A DNA stretch of 64,000 bases from Lucifuga dentata (GCA_014773175.1 VXCM01003402.1:1-64000); one strand, 5' to 3'. Shown: positions 12,301 to 27,267, counted from the first letter of the stretch. Translations and numbers: made by a program. Notes: generated by a model from the letters alone, not told the origin.

Positions 12301-15300
12301 AAGGTAGGAAAAACATTTTTAATTCACCGTTCCAGTAGTATGCTTTGGGAAATGATTGTCAGTAATATTACATGTATGAAAATTGAATATATTACGCTCA
12401 AACATGCAAAATGGGTGTATGGTCCTTTAAAGTCCTGTAGCATTTATACATGGTCTGACAGGAAACCTGGTTTTATGCTTAAAATTCTAATATTTTACCC
12501 AAACACATATTTACAATGAAGATGATGAGAACACAGCAACATTTTAACATGTAAATTTCCCTTAAATGGTGAAGAAGCAGCTAAAGAATAAAGCTGCTTT
12601 AACACTGAACTCACAATACTCAGTATGTTTACACGTTAAAACTTCCATTATACTCCGACTTTTAAACATCACGTAAACACCATGATTAGAATGAAATCAG
12701 CGTAATTCGGAGTAACAGACTGAGATTATACGAGTAATGGATTTATTCTAGTAAATATAAATATAATTGGAGTGAACCACCTCTGAATCCTAGTCTGGTG
12801 GACTCTCCTCATACTCCAATTACAAAACACATCATGTATATTTGGCCAATTGTGGAATACCATTATTTCCGTCCATGTATACGTTTCCTAATGTTATTAC
12901 AGACAAATAATCGAATATCTTTTAAACTGACTGACACTTTGGTTCTGTCATAACCGATCTGAAAACACTCCTACACAAACTCAGACAGCAAATTCTACCC
13001 TTTGCATTATTATCTGTTATTTGCTCTTGGAGATGTCGCTTTCATTAAAAAAAAAAAAAAAAAAAATGCTGCTGCACATCTTTGAGGCTCTGAATAAAAA
13101 CCAGAAGGAACATTTCTGCACCTTATTCCACACATGACATCATCATCTTGCTGCCTCACACATTTTGGCTGCCGTCATTTCTGTAAAATGCAGCATCATC
13201 ACCGCTGGAGATTAAGAACAGATCTGAGAATGCCTACGATGGCTGAAACAGCATCGCCTTGATGGTTTTGTTTCACTGATGAAGTAATTTGTGCTTCCAC
13301 CTTAAAAAAAAAAAACCCAGAGGAACCCAAAAATCAGCATGCGACCAGCAGCTGTTATCCTCCCTACCTGTAGTTTTCTTTGGCGTCTTCCACTGCAAAC
13401 TGTTTGAATTCCTCATACATCTTCCTGTTGAAGTTGTCCCTCAGGAAAAAGGACCAGAACCTGAAGAGGGTGTTCATCTCCTGCGACAGGCCGACCCCCA
13501 ACCGTTTCCTCTCTGAAAGAGCATCCAGTCAGTCAACAAGGTATGCTACAGGTCAGAAGTCTGAGGCCACTCCAGATTTTTAAAACAAATCATCAATACA
13601 CTGTTTTACAATTTATTACACAGGAAATGACAAAAATATATAAAATAAATGTAATAATTAGCTTTCAAGAACAATTAGTGAACCAGAGCACATTATGTAG
13701 CTGCTATGGCTACAGAAATGACTTTTCATGAATCAGTCTGTATTAGTGCAGCACTCCTGTTGTGTTCCAGCTCCCTGCTGATGTGTTTTAACTTTCTGNA
13801 TCAGTCTGTATTAGTGCAGCACTCCTGTTGTGTTCCAGCTCCCTGCTGATGTGTTTTAACTTTCTGTTCAGTAGCTGCTGTCTGCCTTCTCCCACATCAT
13901 TTTAGATTAATGTGCTACAGTCTGCTCATGCTAAATCTGTGGGTGGCCTCAAACTTCTGGCCTGTCATGTGTAACTGCAGAACTGTAAAGTGACGTGCTG
14001 TGCTGAAATGGATATTTAGAATAATCTTCACTTGTTATTACTCTTTTTAAAGGACCATACCACCCATTTTGCATGTTTGAGCCTAATATTCAATTTTCAT
14101 ACATGTAACGTTACTGACAATCATTTCCCAAAGGATACTACTGGAACGGTGAATTAAAAATGTTCTTCCTACCTTCCAGACCTCCATTGGTTTCAGTTCA
14201 TTCTGCTATTAAAATCAACTTGTTGATACTGTAAACGTTCTTGGGATAGGTAATCCATCATCACCAACAAGACGTGTATTCAGGTTTTTTTTAAAGTTAT
14301 GTAATTTTAGTGTTTAAGCTCAATAAAAAGCGTGGAGTGAATGTATGCCTCCACCGGGGAATATAGTCCCAAAAGAAGACCTGCGTTTATGGAAAAATTT
14401 AAAGGACCGTGACTTCATAAGGCTGTGTAACTATTAGCAGGAGAAACATGGATTTTTAAGGTGGGTGTATCACTTGAATATTTGATTTTGAAAGATTAAG
14501 AGATTTTGCAAAATATCAGGAAAGCTGAAATACGGTTTTATCCTTTGGGAAATGATTGTCAGTAACGTAACATGTATGAAAAATGAATATATATTAGGCT
14601 CAAACATGAAAAATGGACGGTATGGTCCTTTAACAAAAAAAAATTTAAATGATTTTAAAGTTGGAATCTGGTTGTTCTAATGGACTTGTTCTAGTTTGAA
14701 AAATGATCCTTATGTCAAAATGCTTCTGTACGGCCAAAATTAGACTTTTGTTATTTTACTACAAATTTACAATACACACGTAACATTATACCTCTAGCTC
14801 TGTTTGAAAGTGTGTGTGTCTGTGTGAGATAGTGGGTGAGTGTGTATGAATTCTGCTCGGTGAGTGTGAGCGTGGGGTGTGTTTGCACCGTTAAGGCAGC
14901 GTCGGCGGTATTTGTGGTATCCCTGCTGGGTGAAGCCGTTGTCTGTCAGGAGCTCGTGGGATGGATGCCAGAATTTGGGCAGAGACTGAGGGGTGCAGCC
15001 GTAACTTCCTGTCAGCAGGGCTCCCTCTGATGGAGAGGCATTAGAGCTGCTGCAGGAGGACGAAGGAGGAAGAGGAGAAGTTTGGCTGGCGAAGGTCACG
15101 TTAGATTTCAAATATACTGACAGTCTGAGCTGATCAGAGAGCAGATCAAAATATATTTTTATTAATCTGCATCCACAATGCTGTAAAAAAAAAAAAAAAA
15201 AAAANAAAAAAAAAAAAAAAAAAAGCAAAATCAATTGTTTTTCTGTCAGTGATGTTTAATAAACTTTATTCTGCCTTTAAAAAAAAATAAAAATAAAATA

Positions 15301-18300
15301 AAATTGATAGCCATTGTTGCTGAGTTAAGCTGTTCATAGGCTCGTTTATTTAAAGAGTTTTGTTAATGTGTAGAAATAACCACATGGAGTAGATCTCATG
15401 TGCAGACTGGTAAAATTAGCTTTTTATCATTTTAAAAATATTTTAAAGGTTAAGTCGTTTCTGTCTCTGAGCAATACAGAGACTAGTGCAGCTTTTATAA
15501 CTAGCAGGCTTGACTATTGTACTGCTCTCTTATCCGGTCTGCCCAAAAACACTACAAGTCACATGCAATTCAGAATTCTGCTGCACAAGTGCTGACTAGG
15601 ACCAGAAGTCTTTACACTGGCTTCCTGTCAGTTTTCATATTGATTTTAAGATTCTTTTATTAGTTTTAAGGCACTGCATGGTCTTGCACCAAGATATATA
15701 TCAGAAATGCTTTCAATTCATGAAGCAGTAAGAACTCTCAGATCTTCTTGCATTTTATTTTTAACCATACCAAAGAGCAGAACTAAACATTTGGTGCTGC
15801 AGCTTTTAGCTGTTATGCTTCCTGAGGATCTGAAAACATTGATATTTTTAAACGCAGACTTAAAACTCATCTGTTCAGCCCGGCTTGTCCAGAATGCTGC
15901 AGCTAGAATCCTGACAAACACTAGAAAATGTGATCATATAAACCCGTTCTGGCCTCTCTTCACTGGCTACCAGCAAGCTAGAGCTGATTTCAAGGTTCTT
16001 CTTTTAACCTATAAGGCCTTGCATGGACTTGCACCATTTTACTCATCTGAGCTAATTATACCAGATCCACCGCCATGCCCTCTTCCTCTCTTCATGCTGC
16101 TCTCCTGGTCATTCCTTCAGCTAACAAAATCAGCTGGCTTCAGAGCGTTTGCCTGCCGTGCCTCTTATCTTACGTTAAAGAAGCATGCTCAAGTTTAAAT
16201 TTTTAACTCAAGATTGAAAACCACCTATATTCATGACATTACAGCCTGAACATTACCTTTAAAAATCCTTTAACTTTGATCTTTTAATGTCTTGTTTTAC
16301 TGTAACTGTTCTAATGTTGAAGCTTTAGTGTTTTATTGTTGCATGTTCTGTTTGTCCCATGTTTCTTTTAACTGTAGAGTGTATCAGGACCATGATGCAC
16401 GGTGATTTTGCACTTTAAATAAAACCGATTGGTTGGCTTTCAGGTAGTGTTTTATGCTTTTATACTTTAATTAGTTTGATCTCATTAAATTTATGTATAT
16501 TTTAATCAACTGTTATCAATATTTTGTGTATTTGTCAATCACCTGTGAAGCACTTTGAGTTACATTTACTTCTATAAAAGGTGCTATATAGATAAAGTTT
16601 GATTGATTGATATGGAAAACTAATGGAGAAGGAGGAAGAAACCATTTCCTTTTTTTTTTTGGCTCAATCTATAGCTGAAACTAAACGCAGCCTTAGGACT
16701 GGAGTTTTAGCGAAAGTCATACCTGATGGATGCGGAGCACGGTTGGTGTTCGCGGGAGTCCATCACCCAGCCGATGTGAGACTCGTGTGGCGGGTTGGAA
16801 CTGTGGCTGGTTTTCTTCTTTCTCAGTGTCTGACATAGAAAAACATAGAAACGGACGCAGAAAATTCATATTTTACTCTGCAGAACTGATTCTGTAATAT
16901 TCCTCACACATCCACATCAACAGGAATGACCTTTAACCTTTCAGACGCAGGACTTTCTGGAATAATTTGTCAAACACATTGTTAAATTACATATCGTACT
17001 TCTGATCTTTTAATGATCTATTTAATTGATCTTTTAATGTCTTATTTTACCGTAACTGTTCTAATGTTGGGGCTTTATTGTTGTATGTTTTGTTTTGTAG
17101 CCTGAAAGGGAAAAGACGAAATACGAATTATAATTATATTTCTATAAACATGCTGGTAAAATATAAATTCACTGTTGATGCCTGAAATGTAGTTTTAAAC
17201 TATTTGGACAACAGAATAAACGAGACTAACTCATTTACACGTTGAACAGTAACGCAGAATCCTCATCCTCTTTCAGACAAACTAGTAAAAAATTTAACAG
17301 GAAACTGATCCAGACACGTTTGCATNATCCTCATCCTCTTTCAGACAAACTAGTAAAAAATTTAACAGGAAACTGATCCAGACACGTTTGCATGTTTTAC
17401 TGGGCATTGTCGACTTTTCTATTTACGTCAACAGCGAGCAGAGGAGGCGCTCACTGTGCCATCGATGTTGCCACGCTCCTTCATGACGGGGTAGAAGCGT
17501 GGCGTCTTGTTGGGGTCCTGGCGTCCAGGGGTGCGAGGCGTCCTGGGGGTTCTGGGTTGGTGAGCAGTGGGAGATTCGGGGACTGTTTTGGGCAGAGAGG
17601 CGGCCATTTCCATCGCTCCGCTGTCCACTATTAAAAAAATAATAAAAAAGGAAGTAATGCTCAGTCATTTCTCCACAGAGTTTCAACATGAAATGAAGCG
17701 AACCGAATTAATTTATGAAAAAGATTCCTGACAATATTATTAGTGAAAACATTCACAGAAATGGAGATGTACAGTAAAAATCTACGCAGTTCTATTTATT
17801 TATTAAAATGATTTTTTTGGCTTCAATCTGATCTCATTGTCAAAGCCAACTGACGGAACTTGGTGTTTTAAAGGACCATACCACCATTTTGCATGTTTGA
17901 GCCTAATATATTCAATTTTCATACACATAACGTTACTGACAATCATTTCCAAAGCATACTACTGGAACGGTGAATTAAAAATGTTTTTCCTACCTTCCAG
18001 ACCTCCATTGGTTTCAGTTCATTCACTAATAAAATCAACTTGATACTGTAAACGTTCTTGGGATAGGTAATCCATCATCACCAACAAGACGTGTATTCAG
18101 GTTTTTTTAGAAGTTATGTAATTTTAGTGTTTAAGCTCAATAAAAAGCGTGGAGTGAATGTATGCCTCCACCGGGGAATATAGTCCCAAAAGAAGACCTG
18201 CGTTTATGGAAAAATTTAAAGGACCGTGACTTCATAAGGCTGTGTAACTATTAGCAGGAGAAACATGGATTTTTAAGGTGGGTGTATCACTTGAATATTT

Positions 18301-21300
18301 GATTTTGAAAGATTAAGAGATTTAGCAAAATATCAGGAAAGCTGAAATACGGTTTTATCCTTTGGGAAATGATTGTCAGTAATGTAACATGTATGAAAAA
18401 TGAATATATTAGGCTCAAACATGCAAACTGGGTGGTATGGTCCTTTAATAAATATATAGAGCTGTATATAGTTTTTTATAAAGCATGTGCTGCTTCTTGT
18501 TTCTTCCTCCTAATGGTCCTTTTCAGCCGCCAAAAACAGACTTTGTAGATCTTGTGAAATAAACACCAAGCTGTGAAAAAGAAAGCCAATAACTATAACA
18601 AATTAGCCCAGCATCACAAAGGGGCTCAACATCAGGAAATGTTCAAAAAGTATAAGAATGTAGTTAAAAAAGCAAAAAGCTTGTGTCACAGCGGTTTTAT
18701 TGACCCACCTGGCATGGGAGGAGGTGGGACTTCCTGGTTTGGGTCAACAGGCACTTTGGGGGTGAGGGTGTCAAACTCATCTTTACTGATCACGTTCAGC
18801 TTCTTAAAGTTCTCCACTTCCTGCTGGGAGACACGGAACATGGAAAGTGTAAACTTTAAATTCCTTTAATTGTTAATATGAGGAGCAAAGCGAGAAGTCA
18901 AACGCACAGCAGCAACGCAGATGTGACAAATCCTGAGATCATTGCACAGAAGTGCTTTGTCAGCGGAAACAACGTAAAAATCAGCAATTTTTGATTTCTC
19001 AACTGCAGCCGCTCCTAAAATATCTGGCTATGATTTGAAATGATGAAGCACATGTTTGTACATCATCATCATCACGCTGTCAGGATGACGAAAACCAGCA
19101 GAAAACCATGTGGCTCTACTTTACTACGTCAATCCACACTTTATGATGTCATGTCATAAGGATGTTCACGTTTATTATTTTATTTATTTATATAAACTTC
19201 ACGTTTATTTTGGTTTTGTACGGACAGTCTGAAGTTTATGTCCTATTTTAAGTGCATATAACACACGGCAGGGTCCAAAAGTCTGAGACCACTGTGAAAA
19301 TGCTTCTATTTTGCATTATTTTTTAATTTAATCAAGATTTTTCATTACAAATGATAATATCATCTTGAAAAGTTGAATCTTTGATAAATATCCATGAATA
19401 TCAGAATATCTTAGTATTTGGTAGGAATGTCAATATCAATATTCTGTTAACACGTATTAAGTTTGTGTTAACAGACTAACCTTAAACCATTATGTCTCTA
19501 TTGTGCTATACAGAGCTGGGGAACATAGAATGACTCTGTTCTGAACATGCATGTTTTGAATGGGTACTGCACTAGGAGAATATTAATTATTATTTCTTAG
19601 CAGGTCTTCCACCTTATTCTGATCGTGGTAATATACATCTTCAATTTATTTAACCGCTTAATCTCACTTTTGTTTGCAGTTCTGTGAGGGAGTAAAATTC
19701 AACAAGTCTAAGAAAATAAACCAAACATTAACAGCAATATACGACGTATTGCTGCTGTCTTTCGTGTCATTTTATTTAGAGGTTTTATGTATTTATTGCC
19801 AAATGAGATTCATATTAACTCAAGCTGTTTAATAGTTTTTAGAGTTATGGAATACTTTGTTTAATTTGTATATTTTATGTCTGATTTGTTTCTTATGTAT
19901 TCATGTGTAATGATGGACCGCAGGAAGACTAGCAACTGCATTTGTGTAAGCTAATGGGAATCCAATAAACAATAAAAAGTATTGCTAACGAAAAAAATCA
20001 TTCCATTCATCAAAAGGAAAAGGAGGAAAAAAAAAAAGAGAAGAATCACTCGTGTNGAAAAAAATCATTCCATTCATCAAAAGGAAAAGGAGGAAAAAAA
20101 AAAAGAGAAGAATCACTCGTGTTGGGCAAATCACACTTATAGTGTGTTTAAATTAATAACAGTTTAAAACGCCTGCAGCATGTGTGACAAAGTGCCTGCA
20201 CTTTGTCACACATGCTGCAGGCGTTTGATGTTCAGGAAAGATGTTCAGGAGCTACGGCGGCGACGGACTTTCTCCTTTACACGTCAACATCAGGAGAAAG
20301 AAAGAAAAAAAATCCAGGTGACCTTGATCTGTGTGTATGTGTGTGTGGGTGTGTGTGTACTCAGGTGTGACATTTCCCACATATGCAGACATTGCTGGCA
20401 ACCTTTGAGCGCAGAAAAAGCTGATCACGCTGAAAACTCAGTCAACAAAAACCAGACATGAGTTGGCGATTTGATAGTTTTGTTAGAGGAAATCTTTAAA
20501 AATCTTTTTTAGCATGTTTTTGCAAATTTTTTTTTCCATCATCATCATTTGTGTGATAGCTGTAGTTACTTCCTACTTTACATTCCAAACATATGTCATA
20601 AAATATGACGTAATGTTAAAGTTTAAACAGCCTCATATTATGTAAAGTAATTAGATTTTCCTGGACCAAAACTATAAGTATTACTTATATCAAGAACTTT
20701 TCTTCAGATTCAGAACTTCTAGCTTTAATACTCATGTACATGTGTTATCACTTTTAATAAAGTCACAGAATTGTGCTTGTACAGAGTCCAGCAGTGACAT
20801 TTCTGAGAGGAAAAACAAACAAAAAAAAAAAAANCAAAAAAAAAAAAACAAAAAAAACCCAGCATGGCCACAACTTAGCTTAGCAACGAGATACTTAAAA
20901 GCGATAAACGAGACACTTAATGCATGAAAAAAACTTAATTATAAACATACAGAGACCATAGGATAGCCATATGTTAATATAAGATTTAATTTAATACGTT
21001 TAAATTATTAAACGTATTAACGTACTGTCCTCCTTCAAAAAGGCTCTCAAAACCCACCTCTTCAGTGTCATTTTTCCCCAGATACACCTGTTTGTCTGTC
21101 TGTTTTTCTCAACCTAGTTATTGTAAAACAACTCTGAGTACCTAGTAAAGCGCTATATATATTGAATGTATTATTATTATTAATTATTATTATTATTATA
21201 TGTTCTCTTGCCATGTCATAAGGAGCAATATTCCATTCTGAGTACGGATTTTTTTTTTTAAGTTTGATTTTTTAAAGGGTTCATTCTACACATACATATA

Positions 21301-22672
21301 TACAAAAACAGTGAACATAGCAAACACTAATAAGCGGTCTGGGGCATAATCAATTTAATCAGAGCTATCAAAGAATGTCCATCCAGGTACAGTTTATCAC
21401 ACAGGTGTGTCACTGATAAAAGTCAGGAATGCTCAGTATTAAGACTCTAGCTATATGTAGAAATCCCATTTCCTCCAGTGTTTATCATCTTCTTTCTGAA
21501 GTCTGAGAGTAAAAGTCATTTTCTGCATATTGAGCATCAGAATTTACTAGATTTGTGAAGTGGCTGATGATGGTGGGGTTCTCCTGAAGCCAACATTTGG
21601 TAGTTGTTTTTTTTTTACTTATGGCCATAAAAATCTGTAGAAGATATGAGCCACCTGAGTATGGACAGGTTTGAACTGATTTTGTTTCATCTCAAGATGA
21701 ATTACAATGACTAGACGCGGCGTCGTTTTTTAATTCGGCTCAAACAGATGGTATGCCGACCTCGGGGAAGTTGTAGATTTTCCCACAGGCCATGATTTAA
21801 GTTTCTCATTTGCAGGCATTAGTAACTCATGGCCATGCTTTTTGTTGTTGTTTTTTTCTATAAATGTCACCGCCCAGGCTCTGCAGAATTGAGATGTTTT
21901 GAGATATTTTCAGGATCAAATCAAAACCCTGCCATAACTGAATGATAATATCCATGTCTGAGTTTTCCTGAAATGTTTTTGTTTTATTGTTACAAGTTTC
22001 TAACCGCCGTTTGGCCGATGGGGGGAAGCAGCAGCGAGTGGGAGTCCCAGAATTCCGAGCAGCTGCTGAGCCGACGGCTCTTTATCAAAGGTCAACACAT
22101 GGCTCGTTCTCTAGCTTACATTTCTCCTTTTTCTCTCCACAGCACAACCGTGTTAAAGTGGCAGCTCAAGAGATTCTTGTACGTATTTAGGAGATTAGCG
22201 ACATCTTTGGTACTAAGTGTTTAATGCTGTGGGATCATGATTAATCTGTTAGATAGATTAAATCTATATGGGGGGGATTCATGAAACAGAGTGCCAGATT
22301 TAACATGTCAATAAGGGCAAATAGCGTCACGCAACCAAGTTCCATCATTCTGCAGAGCCTGGGCGGTGACATTTATGGAAAAAAAAAAAACAATGTTAGC
22401 AGCATCTTTCAGCGTTTCCCTGGAAACACTGAAAGATTACAATGATAAATAATAAAACCGTTACAATGACGGTATTTCACCATTTATAAGTCAGGGAAGT
22501 GATTCATAAAACACGGTGTCATGCAAAATTGAAGACGTGTTTCAGTCTGGAGGTAAGTTTCAGCGGTATGAAATCTGAGTCATGTTTTAAACTGTATTAT
22601 GTGTTCATGATCTGATCTTGCAAACATTCTCGTGGCACTTTGCCTCTTCCTCAAGCTTCATTTCAATCTCAA

Positions 22673-22712
<40 letters not shown>

Positions 22713-25700
22713 GACAAACACTCACTTCCGTGTGCTGGATTCCCGTTGTGTGTGGATCTTTTTAATATTAGTGTGAATCTCTTAAATGTGGAGTTCTAAA
22801 GCAGAGAATTTAGGTTTCCTTTGCCAATTAAACATGTCAATTTCGCTTTGACACCAAGAAATTAGCATGAACTGTGGCTTGAAAAGGTTTTTGTTTGGTT
22901 TTTATCCTCTTGGTAGCTAAAAAAAGAAGACATGTTCATTGACCTGTGAGGAAGATCAAAGTTTGATATTTTGAACTGCTGATTTGGTTCTATAGTACAG
23001 TGTTATTTTCTAAACACAGCATGACTATATGTATTAAATAATACGGTAATGAAGCCTCCACACTGAGCCTGCTCGCATAAAGCATGACTACATAAAACTG
23101 AAGCTGCTACATAATGCTTAACTTGCTGTCATAAAGCGTGGCGGTTGATTTAATCTGCTCTGTAACATCACAGACGTGATGTTCCTGCACGCCGGCTCTG
23201 CAGACGAGGCCTTTCCAAAAAGAAGGTCAGGCAGCTCTGGAAGCAGTTGTGACACACATGTAGTCTGGACGTGGCTCGTATAGTGGGCAATAAATAGTTG
23301 TCTATTTTTGGATGCATCTACTCAGTGCGAGCTCGGTATCACTTCTGTCATCATGGCTTCATGTCAGAGTTTAGCTTCAAGCAACTTTATGATCACACTT
23401 TATGACATGAAAGCTGCTCTTACAGGGTGTTGAATTAAGCCTTAACTAGCATCAAGTGTGAAGTGTTGAAATTATTAATCAATCAAAAAGTCAACGAACA
23501 GAATAAAAACAATGAGAATAATAATTTTAATCATTATTTTTCAGTCATTTATCATTTATCAAGTGAAAATGCCAAATATTTGCCAGTTTCTGTTTCTCAA
23601 ATGTGAGACTTTCAGGCTTTTCCTCTGTCTAATATCTCTATAAATTCACTACCTTTTTGTTTATTTACTGTTTAGACAAAAGAAATGGTAAGACGAGCTC
23701 AGATTCTGAGAATAGGCATTTGCTTTTTTCAAATTTTGAATACTAAAATTTAAAAATTTTTCAAGTAAAACATAAATTTTAGTGTAGGATGCAACTTTTT
23801 GCTGTTGAGAATCACCAAAGGTTCCATCGTTAAAACAAATTTATGTGCTGCTTCATTTTTCAAATTTTAGCTAAGCTAACATAGCACAGCATCTGTAAAA
23901 GTTGCATTCCTGTTACTGTACATGTTGCGTTTTTGTGTCCAGTCAGTGGCTCTTGGCCAGTTATGCCAAACGGTGTTTGGCCGACTATGTTGACTCAAAA
24001 ACTGCCTGCCTGCAGCTACAAATTCCAGTAGAACACTGGAGCAGCAGATTCAATAAAAGGAAGTTCTGGAGTGGAACGCCGCCAAGGACATGCAGCCAAA
24101 TCTAAGCTTACCAACAGCAGTTAGGCACCAACATTAGCTCAGAGGTTTCTGTTGAAATCCGCTCCATTTTTCTCTCTGGAATTCATTTAACTCATTTATC
24201 TCTAAGAAAAAATGTGTGAAATCAAGCTTAGTAATACTCTAATTAAATCACTCTGTTTATATCTAAAAGCCTAAAATCTAATTAAATGTTAGAGATGAGG
24301 CTGAAGATTCTGGCAGGAAAACTGCCTGCGAGTCTCTCAGTAATAAATAAGAAACATGAGGATCTTGTGACATACAGGCCGCTGTGTTTCAGAGTGTCAT
24401 GTAAAGGCCAGTTTGTTCAGACATGAACAGGAAACACATTTGCTGCATACAAATTACTTCTGGTTAATCCTTCACTACTTTGCTTCCATCCTTTACCCTC
24501 TGCAGTGATCCTGGTTCAACGTGCACAGCTCTAGATTGGTCGAGTTTGACCTTTATGATACAATTATAATGAAACATCGATTTTACCAGCAGTACGTTCA
24601 ATTAATTTCCAACAGGAAGTGGTTCTAACTGTTCTAACAGCCACTTATTCAGTGCATAACCTTGTAAGAAATGCAGAAAACACTATTTAACCCTGTCAAG
24701 TCAAGTTTATTTGTGGCCCAGTATCATATAAAGGGCTTTAGCTTTCCTGACCCCTAAAAACCTTACTGTATAAGGAAAACAGAAGAAACCTGGGGAGAGA
24801 ATATTCAAAGAGAAATTCCCTCTCCTCAAACGACCGGGTGTGACATAGGATAATAACCCTGTCAGGTTAAAATGTTTTGAGGACACATAGAAGACAAACT
24901 GGAAATCTTTCAGAACCAACTAGTTTTCATGAAGATGAAACTGTCTGATACCTTCTCCTTAGGGCTGGGCGATAAATTGAGTTAATCGATTAATTTGAGT
25001 TTACGTTTTGGCACGATGTGTAAAATGGTTGAATCGGAAAATCGAGTTNTAATCGATTAATTTGAGTTTACGTTTTGGCACGATGTGTAAAATGGTTGAA
25101 TCGGAAAATCGAGTTGTTTTCTTTTTTTAAATTACCATCTATTTTTAACGGAGAAAATGCAGCAGCGAGTCATTCTCTGTCAATCAAGCCCGTTCCCGTT
25201 TCGTGTTGTTAAACCTACAAGTCTTGTTTACACTTTCACGTGTCCGTGAGGGTCTGCAGCTCTGCCTGCAGCGGACACAGACGCGGTTTCCAATCTTACC
25301 AATCAACTGTCTGTCACGTTCGTTGATGTCACGCCCACGAAGCTTTCAGCAGATCAGACATGCTAGCAAGATGCTAACAAACACTTCGACTGAAGATGAG
25401 CTCGTTTCTAAAAAAGGTAACGTCACTTCATTGTTTGGAAGTTGTTCGGTTTTGCGCTTCACGGCGCGGAGCTCCTATAAACTTTACAGACCTGTTTGCT
25501 GCACACTTCATGGCGTGCAGCAAACAGGTCTGCAGGTGGAAAACTGTAACATACATGTCAGAGCATCAAGAGGCAGCAGACAGGAAGCTGGACATTACTG
25601 TTAAAACCTTTTATTTTGAAAGGTTTTGGTTAGAAAACCTGACAGTTTATTATTTTAATAAGAAAATACTCATTTGAATTAGGGTTTTTTTTTTTTTAGN

Positions 25701-27052
25701 AAAAAAAAAAAAAGACAATTTAAATTGAAAATCGGCATCAGTGTGACAAAAACTGAGATTTTATTTTTAGGAGCATAATCGCCCAGCCCTACTTCTCCTG
25801 ATCAAGAAAAGGATGTCTAAAGTGCAATGTACTTCAACATTTTCTCAGTAAAACACTCATCTCATACTGACCGCCCAAATTTTGTTGAACCTTCCCAATA
25901 TACCCTAAAACAATAATTAAAAAAAAAGTTTTATAACACCCCTACCTGGCAAAGTTTGTCTTACCTTGTTGCACTCGACCTGCTCCACCCCCTTCCACAG
26001 GTCCTGCTCATAGTAGTACAGCCCATCATTGATGGCTTTGGCCAGCTGGGATGTGATTTTGGCACGGGATTCGTGGTTTCCCGTCCGGTCGCCGCCCGGG
26101 TGCTTACGCATGTAGGGAGGAGTCTNACGGGATTCGTGGTTTCCCGTCCGGTCGCCGCCCGGGTGCTTACGCATGTAGGGAGGAGTCTGGGTGACGATGA
26201 GGATCTTGTTGACGTCCTGGTCGTCTAGCTCGTAGTCTGAGTCGTCTTCGTCTGACCAATCTGTGAACTTGTTCTTCCTGGGTGCCATTTGCTCCATTTC
26301 CTCATCAAACATGAAGTCGAGCTCGTCCTGGTCGGGTTCGGCGTGCGGGGGGGTTTTCAGGCTGAGGGGAGGCGCCTCGCCGTGCTCCTGGATGACAGAG
26401 CGAGTCAGACTATTAATAAAGAATCAGGCACAGAGAAAGTTAAAACTACAGGACGGAACGACCAAAAGGAAGGGAGAGTTACATCTCCATTCCTAAAAGC
26501 GAAAACTGAATAGTTTCAACAGAGAAATAAAATAAGGATAACAGTGAAAACAATATTTTCATACTCTTTATGCTTATTGTCACCACATAGGTTTTAGTGC
26601 GCTTTGTTGAATTCATCTTGTAATTATGTTTATAAGCAGCTGTGAGCATAATATAATAATAACCTTGTTTGTCTTTGATTTAAGAAATTATTTTCATTCC
26701 ATAATCTGACAGTAGATGTATTTTTTTTTTTAATTTTTGCATTCTTGCTAGAAATAAACCTTCTTCGATGATGAATTAATGTTAAATTTTTCTTAAACAC
26801 GAACAATATTATATCAGTAACAGTCATTTATTACATTTTGGATAAATAATTTTATACTTTTAACATAAAGTGAGCATGGAGCCAGTAATTTAACAGGAAC
26901 AGATGATTTGGTGTCTTTTTTTTGTTTTGCTTATTTTCTACTTAGAAGAGGTGAAAAAGTATAGAAATCAGGTGTGAAAAATGTTAGATAAGAAAATAGA
27001 AATGAAGTATAAGCATGAAATAAGTGAGGAGCACACAGAGATGAAGATGTGG

Positions 27053-27092
<40 letters not shown>

Positions 27093-27225
27093 CTGACGTG
27101 GATAAATAAGAGGTGAGTACTCAACTGCAGAGGGGGGATGCTCAGGTTGGAGGACTGAGGGAGGAGAAGAGCTGAAAACACACACATCATGAACGACATG
27201 CTGCCGACAGAGAGATGGGGGGGAN

Positions 27226-27267
<42 letters not shown>

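Larger units (their letters stand above)
10345..15049 (-). other. larp1b: larp1b exons 15-18: DM15 region
   Basis: These four exons encode the DM15 helical repeats. In LARP1 this region binds the mRNA cap and first TOP nucleotides. Visible signatures are [20 protein letters not shown], the basic [45 protein letters not shown] and [15 protein letters not shown]. The repeated F/Y-W/R-x-aromatic pattern spans the three repeats. Exon lengths are 161, 145, 110 and 128 nt with matching phases. Exon 15 has a CAGCAG tandem acceptor. Exon 16 sits between two inverted near-identical MITEs. Confidence 0.9.

Noticed and set aside
25396..25677. 93-codon ORF inside the hAT element
   Set aside because: Possibly a scrap of transposase-derived sequence, but it spans the internal hairpin and shows no zinc-finger or hAT dimerisation motif I can identify.
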